Source: Pseudoxanthomonas kalamensis DSM 18571 (GTDB lineage Bacteria; Pseudomonadota; Gammaproteobacteria; Xanthomonadales; Xanthomonadaceae). Taken from it: a DNA stretch of 64,000 bases. The position numbers and the translations under genes are program-made. The stretch covers positions 452,801 through 516,800 of the forward strand of contig NZ_PDWQ01000002.1 in the NCBI RefSeq assembly GCF_010211745.1, in the 5' to 3' direction. The stretch's first letter is position 1. Every line of letters begins with the position of its first letter. Shown here one piece after another: positions 36,212-43,321 of the stretch. The notes below the pieces were generated by a model that was given only the letters and a program-made list of their open reading frames with translations, did no database searches and was not told the DNA's origin.

Positions 36212-37371
36212 TTCACAACTCCATTGGCCAGTCGCAATGGCCCACGTGTCGACGTTGCGACCAACTCGCCATCACGAGATTCAACGATTCCGGTCAGACC
36301 CGTCGGCGCCTGCAGTGCCGACGCCAGGAAGGCTCCCGTTGGACTCGCCCTGGTGTAAAGGTTTCCCGCCTCGTCTGCCAGAACAAGATGGCCATCGGCT
36401 TTTCGAACTGCAGCGGTCAAGCTGATCTGTCTCGGGAGCTGGATCTGGTGCCAATCACCTTCGCCATCCTGCTCCCATGCATTGCCACGCAAACCGTACG
36501 CGAGTGGACCGGAAACGCCCTGCACTACGCCGAAGAACGTGCCTTCGTAAGGCGTATCGACGGCGGAGAAGCTTTCTCCGCCGTCATCGGAGCGAATCAC
36601 CAGACCCTGCTCCCCGACCAGCAGCACATCGGCAGCCCCGGAACGGATGGCATACAAGTGGCGCCCGCCGGGATTCGGGATTCGGCCGACGATTGAACGC
36701 CAGTGCATGCCACCGTCGCGGGTTTCCAGCGCAAGGCCATAGGCGCCTACAACCCATCCGTGCTTTTCATCCACGAATGCCAATGCGAGGAACGGCTTGT
36801 CCGGCCCCTCTTCGACCAAACGCTCGGCATTGCTCAGCGCACGGCTCGCCTCGACATCTGCTGGAGTGGGGGAGGTCGAACCCTCGGGGAGTGCGTCTTC
36901 CCCGGCGGCCTCTGTGGTCCCCTGCATGCGCGCTCTCGCTTCTTCCAGCACCAGCGTCGCAGCCTGGGAGCCCGTCAGCTGCAATCGCCATGTATCGCCA
37001 CCATCGTCGCTGCGAAGTATGACTCCGCTGTGCCCCGTGGCCCAGCCGATCTTGTCCGACACGAAGAACACATTCGTCAGCGCCACGCTGACAGGAACGC
37101 TTGCAGCCTGTTTCCAGGTACGGCCATCGTCATCCGACAACAGCACGATTCCGCGCTCTCCAACGGACACCAACCGCTTGTCACCTGCCCGTGCGATCGC
37201 CAGTTGGACCGACTGTGCCGCATTCGGATGCTGCACCGCAGGCAGCTGCAACAGGTCAGGAAGCGGTGTGGGCCGCAGCGCCAGCGGCACAAGCGAAGCC
37301 ATTGCCAGCAGGCCTATTGCAGCGAACCTCGCTATGGGTCGAAAAGGATACCTTCCTAACATGTGTTGCAT
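36208..37371 (-). CDS. YCF48/BNR-repeat beta-propeller protein
   Basis: A 387-residue exported protein: a hydrophobic N-terminal segment (about 17-33) is followed by repeats of the type LLSDDDGRTWKQ, ILRSDDGGDTWRL, LETRDGGMHWRSI and VIRSDDGGESFSA, the Asp-box/sialidase-like blades of the YCF48 family. A less conserved Glu/Ala-rich insertion occupies about 150-190. It overlaps the RND gene, so the two are made together. YCF48-like partners of RND transporters occur in gram-negative genomes; the protein probably serves as a periplasmic accessory. Its biochemical role is unknown. Confidence 0.8.
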   Translation of the reverse strand: MQHMLGRYPFRPIARFAAIGLLAMASLVPLALRPTPLPDLLQLPAVQHPNAAQSVQLAIARAGDKRLVSVGERGIVLLSDDDGRTWKQAASVPVSVALTNVFFVSDKIGWATGHSGVILRSDDGGDTWRLQLTGSQAATLVLEEARARMQGTTEAAGEDALPEGSTSPTPADVEASRALSNAERLVEEGPDKPFLALAFVDEKHGWVVGAYGLALETRDGGMHWRSIVGRIPNPGGRHLYAIRSGAADVLLVGEQGLVIRSDDGGESFSAVDTPYEGTFFGVVQGVSGPLAYGLRGNAWEQDGEGDWHQIQLPRQISLTAAVRKADGHLVLADEAGNLYTRASPTGAFLASALQAPTGLTGIVESRDGELVATSTRGPLRLANGVVK

Positions 37372-37389
37372 GTCCTTGCTATAAGCCGG

Positions 37390-37416
37390 CTTTCCTTCCG
37401 GATGCCGGAAGGAAAG
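37390..37416 (-). terminator. Strong stem-loop between DUF1329 and YCF48-like genes
   Basis: A perfect 12-bp stem (CTTTCCTTCCGG / CCGGAAGGAAAG) with a three-base loop, extended outward by an imperfect GCCGG pairing. It sits 19 bases after the DUF1329 stop and just before the next start. There is no T-run, so it may lower read-through and protect the upstream mRNA, giving more of the DUF1302/DUF1329 proteins than of the transporter. Confidence 0.6.
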
Positions 37417-37435
37417 CTCGGCCTAGAGGGCTGCC

Positions 37436-38806
37436 TCAGCGCACACCTTCTGCCGCCACCGCGTCTCCGGTGAAGTACGACTCCGGCTTCTTCGGCACGA
37501 TTTTGAACTTCTCGCCGTTGAGCGCCTGGATCACGCTCATCGTTCCCGCCTGCAGATTGAAGACAACCGCCGTTTTCATCAGGGTTGCAGGCAGCTTCGG
37601 CACCAGATACGGCGTGACTTGCGAGGTGCGCCACAGCGAGCCTTTGGCGTCATAACCATCGACCAGGGCGATCAACCAGGTGTCCTCGTCGAAATAGTAC
37701 CTGCGCTTGGGCACTGCATGGCGCTTGCCGGCGGCCACCGTGGCCTCCACGACCCAAACCCTTCTTTTCTCCCAGCGGACATACTCCGGGTTCAAGTGGT
37801 TTCCCGATATCGCCTTGTCGTCGCTGACAGAGAGCAGGTTGTTGTTGTTGGCCGGGATCAACATCTCGCGCTTGCCGATCAGCTTCCAGCTGTAACGATC
37901 CGGCGCCCCGAAAAAGCCCTGAACTTCATCGAAATAGTTTGCACCGGACGCCACGAAATCAGGCGTATCATAGGCCACTGTTGGTGCGCGCCGGACACGG
38001 CGCTGCCCGACCAGATACTGCCATGCTTGACGCGGGTTCTTCGGATCGATGCTGTCGCGAATCACCAGGGATTCGCCGGCCTTGAAAGGCGGGGCCAGCG
38101 TATTGAACCGGAATAGCGCATATTCGCCATTCCAGCTATCCGCTGTAGCGCCATCGTAGTAATAGGGGTACTGGAATGCGATGTCATTGCGTGTCGCCAG
38201 GGTATGAGCACCTTTCGGGCTGCTGATGATGTTCTTGAAGCTGTACTCGATCGATGGCGCCTCGACTCGCATCAGGAAGTTCCAGATGACCTCCGCTCCC
38301 TGCTTGGGTATCGGGAACGGCGTCCCTCCGATGCAACCCTGAATCGAGTTGCCGCCCTCGGTCAGCTTGCAGCTGGTCGCGTTTTTCAACGCGGCCGAAT
38401 ACACCTTCTGTGGCGCGACCGCCACGCGGTGCGTCGGGTACACATCCAACCTGAACGTCTTCGGATACTTGGCCAGAAGCGCACGCGTGCCCTCCGAAAG
38501 CAGTTCCTTGTACTGGGCCGCATTGGCGGCCGTCACCTGGAATATCGGCTTTTCGTTGGCGTAGACACCGGTCGGGATGTCGCCAACGCTGACCTTGCCG
38601 GTGAATGCCGGCATCTTTCCTTCCCAGGCCGGGATACTGCCGTCCGCATTTGCCGCACGCTCGCCGCCCAACGGAGTCAGCTCGCTCTTGAGCTTGGCGG
38701 CTTCACCCGCGCCAACCGCGGCCATGCTCGTGCCCGCAGCAAGGCAGGCCACTGAAACAGCCGCCATCCGGCACATCTCACGGAATTTTCTGGTTTGATT
38801 TTTCAT
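37436..38806 (-). CDS. DUF1329 outer-membrane lipoprotein-sorting-like protein
   Basis: A 456-residue exported protein with a signal peptide ending near AAGTSMAAVG. The body has the DUF1329 features: KLKSELTPLGGERAANADGSIPAWEG at the start (here cited as a region at residues 38-63), repeated aromatic beta-strands, and LNPEYVRWEKRRVWVVEATV. The fold resembles LolA/LolB-type hydrophobic half-barrels. It regularly pairs with DUF1302 proteins in hydrocarbon- and steroid-using bacteria. It lies 30 bases after the DUF1302 gene. Likely a periplasmic or outer-membrane carrier; substrate unknown. Confidence 0.87.
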   Translation of the reverse strand: MKNQTRKFREMCRMAAVSVACLAAGTSMAAVGAGEAAKLKSELTPLGGERAANADGSIPAWEGKMPAFTGKVSVGDIPTGVYANEKPIFQVTAANAAQYKELLSEGTRALLAKYPKTFRLDVYPTHRVAVAPQKVYSAALKNATSCKLTEGGNSIQGCIGGTPFPIPKQGAEVIWNFLMRVEAPSIEYSFKNIISSPKGAHTLATRNDIAFQYPYYYDGATADSWNGEYALFRFNTLAPPFKAGESLVIRDSIDPKNPRQAWQYLVGQRRVRRAPTVAYDTPDFVASGANYFDEVQGFFGAPDRYSWKLIGKREMLIPANNNNLLSVSDDKAISGNHLNPEYVRWEKRRVWVVEATVAAGKRHAVPKRRYYFDEDTWLIALVDGYDAKGSLWRTSQVTPYLVPKLPATLMKTAVVFNLQAGTMSVIQALNGEKFKIVPKKPESYFTGDAVAAEGVR

Positions 38807-38836
38807 GATCTTTTCCTCGAAAGTACTTGCACGACG

Positions 38837-40504
38837 TCAGAACGTGCGCTGGATCGACAAGGCGACGAAGTCCCTGTCGCCGTGAAAATTCCTGTAGGAA
38901 AGTTCAGGAACAGCCGTGTCATAAAGGACGATCGACCCTGCCTTCCCGTAGTAGTGGCTGAAGGAAATCCCGGCCTGCCATGTGCGCCTGACATCCGCCA
39001 TCAGACCCACACTGACCGTGCCGCCGTGCTCGCTCGGGAAGAGAACCCCGTTCACCGACGACCTGCCGGACACCCCAAGGCTGGCCCCTATCGGGACCGA
39101 CAGGTCCACTCCGGAAAACACCTGGAAATATTGGGGAGTGAACAGGAACTGGAGTGCAGTCGCGTCCCGCGTCGCGTGCGGATCAAGTTGGCCTTCATTC
39201 TTCTCCACACTCAGACGGCGGTTGAATGCCACCTCGCCAAGCAGGGTCGCCCCGTCCCACAATGCCGAGCCGCCCAGAACGCTCAGAACCGAGATGTTCG
39301 CATGCAGGGTTTTGCCAACCGGGAACGCGGCGTTGTCTCCACCGTCAGATATCGCATCTCCCGGCAGTATCACGGCGTTGCCGCTGGCCACCAGCGGCAT
39401 GTTGTCGCGCACTGAAACCTCGGCGGCAACGTTCGCGTCCCCGACCAGCGTGCTTATGCTTGCGCCTAGCGTCCTGATGTCCTCGGCGAATACCTCGACG
39501 TAATCGCCGATGCTTCCTGCTTCCACGTTGACGCCGGGACGCAAATAGAATTGCGGCATCTTGTCGTGGAATTGCGCAGCATAGAATCCGAACTCGGCAT
39601 CCCCGGACTTGACCCGGAGCTGCACGCCTCCCTGTCCGGAATTGCTTGCTTCGATGTCCTTTCCGCGGAAAACGACCTGCCCCGGCCCGAGGATGACCGA
39701 TTCGCCGCCCTTGTCGACGAAATCCGCAAAGCTGAAGTAACTGCCCGCGCCGGGAATTCGCGTCCGTTCCCACTCGAACTGGTAATAGGCGCCGAAGGAC
39801 ACCTTCGTGCTCAATTGCACCTGCGTGGAAATCTGGCCCACGGGCCTCATGATTTCCTTGAACTGCGAATTGGGCACCGACAGCGCCTTCACCAGGTCAA
39901 GCGTCGTTTGCGCTGCGGCAATGCCATTGCTGCCGAAGAACAGACTCTCTCCGTACAACTGTGTGAACCGTCCGGCCTTGAGGTTGATGCTTGCGTCACC
40001 CGCCGAGAAATTCCCGTAGACGAACGCATCCAGGAGTTCCGCTTTCTCCCCATGCAATTTCTTGGTGGCTTCGGTGAATTCCCTGGGCCCGACAGAGCGC
40101 GAATTCACCAAGGCTCCGCCCAGTTCGGCCGGGTTGTCGTTGCTTTGATGGTAGACGCTGTCGTACCACGCCGCGCCGGTGATGCGGAAACCGAAGTTGC
40201 GACGGTACCGGAGATCGAATTCGGTAAGGATATCCAGGCGATTTGATATCAGCCCACGATCGAAATTCAGATCGCCGTCGTTGGTATTGGCCTGTACCCC
40301 GATGGTGTTGTCGGCCACGCCGGGATCGGATTCTTCCACGCGCCAACCGGCGCTGTACTTTATGGTGTTGTCCCACGTGATCTGCAGATCCGGATTGCTG
40401 GTCGTGATCTGGGACGCGATCGCTGGCGTGGCCGCCAGTGCTGAAGCGCAAGCAACAGCCAAAACCCCAGACCGCGGCCATGAAGCCACGGATATCTTGC
40501 TCAT
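38837..40504 (-). CDS. DUF1302 outer-membrane beta-barrel protein
   Basis: A 555-residue exported protein. The start at 40504 follows GAGGAGGGGG; a signal peptide runs to about residue 30 (ATPAIASQ). DUF1302 features include NPDLQITWDNTIKYSAGWR, NDGDLNFDRGLISNRLDILTE and a C-terminal aromatic strand, VALSIQRTF, with the terminal Phe expected of outer-membrane barrels. It is the first gene of the four-gene envelope cluster (DUF1302, DUF1329, YCF48-like, RND) and is divergent from a LysR regulator, its likely controller. Confidence 0.88.
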   Translation of the reverse strand: MSKISVASWPRSGVLAVACASALAATPAIASQITTSNPDLQITWDNTIKYSAGWRVEESDPGVADNTIGVQANTNDGDLNFDRGLISNRLDILTEFDLRYRRNFGFRITGAAWYDSVYHQSNDNPAELGGALVNSRSVGPREFTEATKKLHGEKAELLDAFVYGNFSAGDASINLKAGRFTQLYGESLFFGSNGIAAAQTTLDLVKALSVPNSQFKEIMRPVGQISTQVQLSTKVSFGAYYQFEWERTRIPGAGSYFSFADFVDKGGESVILGPGQVVFRGKDIEASNSGQGGVQLRVKSGDAEFGFYAAQFHDKMPQFYLRPGVNVEAGSIGDYVEVFAEDIRTLGASISTLVGDANVAAEVSVRDNMPLVASGNAVILPGDAISDGGDNAAFPVGKTLHANISVLSVLGGSALWDGATLLGEVAFNRRLSVEKNEGQLDPHATRDATALQFLFTPQYFQVFSGVDLSVPIGASLGVSGRSSVNGVLFPSEHGGTVSVGLMADVRRTWQAGISFSHYYGKAGSIVLYDTAVPELSYRNFHGDRDFVALSIQRTF

Positions 40505-40722
40505 CGGGTCCCCCTCCTCAAGTTCCCGTTCGGTTTTGATTCGGATCCGGGGCTTGAGCACCGAGCGTCGCATTGCCGCTTGATGCCTCCGGGTCCGTAT
40601 CCAAGCTATCGACCCGGAGCTGTGCCGTCTAATACTATTGATCTGCTTTTCTGATACCTTTTTCGCATCGGGTTATCCGGAAGCCGCTTACCTTTCCTTC
40701 CTTTTTCCGACATTCAAAGATC
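40505..40722. promoter_or_regulatory. Divergent promoter region, envelope cluster / LysR
   Basis: 218 bases between divergent starts. The middle (about 40.63-40.68 kb) is the most AT-rich part and contains ATACTATTGAT and CTGATACC segments with T-N11-A spacing, the loose hallmark of a LysR-binding site. The match is too weak to call an operator firmly. Confidence 0.4.
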
Positions 40723-41613
40723 ATGGAATTCCGCCATCTGCGTTACTTCATTGCCGTGGCTGAAGAGCAGCACATGGGCCGTGCAGCCGCCCGCCTGCAT
40801 CTTTCCCAGCCGCCGTTGACCCGGCAAATCCAGCAATTGGAGGGAGAGCTAGGAGTCTGTCTGTTCGAACGAACGCCTCGCGGCATGGAGTTGACTCAAG
40901 CGGGCAGCCTGTTCCTCGAGGAAGCACGCAACATCCAGTCCGTAATCGAGCGCGCTGTCGAGCGCACTCAGCGCGCGGGACAGGGTCAACTCGGACGACT
41001 GGACATCGGCATATTCGGATCCGGGATTCTGGGCACCATCCCGCAGTTCGTGCTGGCGTTCCGGAATGCCTATCCCGAGGTCAATGTCGTATTGCACACG
41101 ATGTCCAAGGACGAACAGATAGAAGCGCTTCGACAACGCCGCATCACCATCGGCTTCAATCGTCTGCTTGGACCGGATCCGGACATCACCAGCGAACTCG
41201 TTCGTACCGAGCAATTGCTTCTGGCGATCAACGCCAACCATCCGCTTGCATCAAGGAAGCGGATTCCGGCTAATGCGCTCCGGGATATGTCCTTGATCCT
41301 GTTCCCGGCAGGCGTGCATCCCGGCTTCGTGGACAAGGTCCACGGCATCTGCCATAAGCTGGGCTTCGTCCCCCGCGTATCGCAGGAAGTGGGCGACGCG
41401 GTGACGGGCGCGGCATTGGTTGCCAGTGGTTTTGGCGCTTGCCTCGTGCCGGAATCGGCTACCGTCTTGAGCCTGCCCGGCGTGGTCTACCGCAGCTTGT
41501 CCGGCATGCCGAAAGACTCCGGCGTCGATTTAAGTTGCATCTACCGACGGGATGACCGCTCGCCGTTGCTCGCGGCATTCCTGGAATCCATTCGCACTCG
41601 GCGCGGTCACTGA
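40723..41613 (+). CDS. LysR-family transcriptional regulator
   Basis: A 296-residue LTTR. The N-terminal winged helix-turn-helix MEFRHLRYFIAVAEEQHMGRAA-type start (residues 1-60) includes LHLSQPPLTRQIQQLEGELG and LFERTPRGMELTQAG. The rest is the two-lobed effector domain, of the CatR/BenM subgroup by overall pattern. It is divergent from the DUF1302 gene and so probably controls the envelope cluster in response to an aromatic or acid ligand. This is inference from position. It is the last accessory-type gene before the GC-rich right half. Confidence 0.92.
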   Translation: MEFRHLRYFIAVAEEQHMGRAAARLHLSQPPLTRQIQQLEGELGVCLFERTPRGMELTQAGSLFLEEARNIQSVIERAVERTQRAGQGQLGRLDIGIFGSGILGTIPQFVLAFRNAYPEVNVVLHTMSKDEQIEALRQRRITIGFNRLLGPDPDITSELVRTEQLLLAINANHPLASRKRIPANALRDMSLILFPAGVHPGFVDKVHGICHKLGFVPRVSQEVGDAVTGAALVASGFGACLVPESATVLSLPGVVYRSLSGMPKDSGVDLSCIYRRDDRSPLLAAFLESIRTRRGH

Positions 41614-41718
41614 GCTTGCGCATCCCCGAAGTCCTGCCGTCAAGCTGCGAGCGTCATCTCCCATCGACTGCACCGGTTTGCTGAAAAGCGATCCAACGCA
41701 TTCCCGGCAAAGATCATG

Positions 41719-42540
41719 TCACCCGCACTTGCTGTATCCGCAATTCAGGCAAGTGGCACAGCCGTCCATGATGACCAGGGCCTTGGTGCTGCACTTGTGG
41801 CACATGGTGGCGCTGGGCGGGAAGCTGGCGCCTTCGCCGGTGACGGCGATGTCCTCGCCGGCGCCATCGCGGCCCTGCTCGGCCAGCAGTTCGCCGACCG
41901 GGCCGGCGTCCTCCTGGCGGGCGATTACTTCAGCGTTTTTTTTTGAGCGCTCTTCGTACTGCTTGCGCTTCTCGGCGATCAGTGCGCGCTGGTGCTCGCT
42001 CATCTCCGGATCGTGCAGCATGCCGATCGACTTCAGGTGTTCCTCGACGATGCTGCCCAGTTCGGCCACCAGCGACGGCATGTACACGCCGCCAGCCTTG
42101 AAGTAACCGCCGCGCGGATCGAACACCGCCTTCATTTCCTCGACCAGGAAGGTCACGTCGCCGCCCTTGCGGAACACCGCCGACATGATCCGGGTCAGCG
42201 CCACGATCCACTGGAAGTGGTCCATGGACTTGGAGTTGATGAAGATCTCGAATGGGCGCCGATGCTCGTGCTCGGTACCGGCGTTGAGCACGATGTCGTT
42301 GATGGTCACGTACATGGCGTGTTCGACCAGCGGCGACTTGATCTTGTAGGTGCTGCCGATCAGCACTTCCGGGCGCTCGATGCGCTCGTGCATGTGGATG
42401 ATGTCGGCCGAGGGAAACTCGGACTCGGCGTCGGCGCGGCTGATCGACCCACCCTTGGCCGGCGCAGCCTTCTCGCGCGCCTTGTCTTCCGGGGTGATGA
42501 CGCTGTAACCCTTGATTTTCTTCTCGATCTTGACGGCCAT
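41719..42540 (-). CDS. nrdJ: B12-dependent ribonucleotide reductase, C-terminal part (NrdJb)
   Basis: A 273-residue protein equal to the C-terminal portion of class II ribonucleotide reductases. The start at 42540 (MAVKIEKKIKGYSVI) fits split NrdJb proteins. The final region has the cysteine-rich tail CHKCSTKALVIMDGCATC then CGYSKCG, which holds a zinc site and the redox pair that re-reduces the active site. NrdJa is encoded upstream, with a histone-like gene between them. In Pseudomonas the split halves are adjacent; both are needed for activity. Confidence 0.9.
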   Translation of the reverse strand: MAVKIEKKIKGYSVITPEDKAREKAAPAKGGSISRADAESEFPSADIIHMHERIERPEVLIGSTYKIKSPLVEHAMYVTINDIVLNAGTEHEHRRPFEIFINSKSMDHFQWIVALTRIMSAVFRKGGDVTFLVEEMKAVFDPRGGYFKAGGVYMPSLVAELGSIVEEHLKSIGMLHDPEMSEHQRALIAEKRKQYEERSKKNAEVIARQEDAGPVGELLAEQGRDGAGEDIAVTGEGASFPPSATMCHKCSTKALVIMDGCATCLNCGYSKCG

Positions 42541-42586
42541 GACGCTGAAATCCTGTGTTGTGTCTTGTTGTATGTTCGGGTGCAAC

Positions 42587-42608
42587 GGCCGGTCCCTCCG
42601 GACCGGCC
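42587..42608 (-). terminator. Hairpin after the histone-like gene
   Basis: A perfect 9-bp stem GGCCGGTCC / GGACCGGCC with a four-base loop, between the histone-like stop and the nrdJb start. A second imperfect GC hairpin lies at about 42612-42638. Neither has a T-run. They may reduce transcription into nrdJb, which could otherwise share the upstream transcript. Confidence 0.5.
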
Positions 42609-42647
42609 TGCCCTCCCCCGCATGGTGCGGAGGAGGGTCGGTACCGC

Positions 42648-43166
42648 CTATTTCTTCTTCGCCGCCTTGCGGGCGGTTTTCTTCGCCGGCGCTTTCTTTG
42701 CCGCAGCCTTCTTCTTGGCAGCGACCTTCTTCACCGGGGCTTTCTTCGCCGCGACCTTCTTGGTCGGCGCCTTCTTGGCGACCGCTTTCTTTGCGGCTGC
42801 CTTCTTCGCCGGTGCCTTTCTGGCCGCTTTCTTCCGGCTCAGCGCGGCGGCTTCCTTCTTCGCGCTGGCGCTGGCCGCGGCCAGCTTCTTCTTGGTCTTG
42901 GCGACAGTCTTCTTGACCGCCTTCCTGGCCGGCGCGGTCTTCTTGTCGATCGCTTTCTTGGCCTTCTTCGCGACCTTCTTCGCCTTGGCGATGTCGGCCT
43001 TCACCACTTTCTTCACCTTCTTCGCGGTCTTGCTGGCCGCCTTCCTGGCCTTGGCCACGGTAGCGCCGGTCTTGCTGGCGGCCGCCTCGCCGATTTCCAC
43101 TGCGGTTTCCTTCACGCTTCCGGCGACCTCGGACAGTGTCGCCGTCACACCACTACCGTTGCTCAT
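42648..43166 (-). CDS. Lysine/alanine-rich histone-H1-like protein
   Basis: A 172-residue protein whose C-terminal two thirds are low-complexity KKA/AKK repeats (many AAKKA, APAKKAA and KKVAAKKAP units), like the C-terminal tail of eukaryotic histone H1 and bacterial H1-like proteins such as AlgP or Hc. The first 45 residues are acidic to neutral (MSNGSGVTATLSEVAGSVKE). It would bind DNA without sequence specificity. It is inserted between nrdJa and nrdJb, separated from each by a hairpin. The repeats produce long open frames on the opposite strand that are not genes. The nucleotide repeat makes its length liable to vary. Confidence 0.88.
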   Translation of the reverse strand: MSNGSGVTATLSEVAGSVKETAVEIGEAAASKTGATVAKARKAASKTAKKVKKVVKADIAKAKKVAKKAKKAIDKKTAPARKAVKKTVAKTKKKLAAASASAKKEAAALSRKKAARKAPAKKAAAKKAVAKKAPTKKVAAKKAPVKKVAAKKKAAAKKAPAKKTARKAAKKK

Positions 43167-43274
43167 GGCGCCCTCCTGGGGCATTGGGGGGTTGTCACGA
43201 CGGCGATGCTATACCTGTTGCCGGGCACTGTGGAATGGGTGGGTGGAACGGGAAACGAAGCCGCGGCGGGGACT

Positions 43275-43307
43275 GTTCCGGCGACCTTGGCAGCGGTCGC
43301 CGGGAAC
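43275..43307 (-). terminator. Hairpin between nrdJa and the histone-like gene
   Basis: A stem GGCGACC / GGTCGCC extended by GTTCC/GGAAC pairing with one bulge, around an eight-base loop. It is 15 bases after the nrdJa stop. Long GC stem without T-run; probable partial terminator or mRNA-stabilising element. Confidence 0.55.
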
Positions 43308-43321
43308 TGCCCCCGGCAGGG

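Noticed and set aside
40630..40680. Definite LysR operator between the DUF1302 gene and the LysR gene
   Set aside because: ATAC and GATAC elements are present but the arms are not symmetric enough; kept only as a general promoter region.
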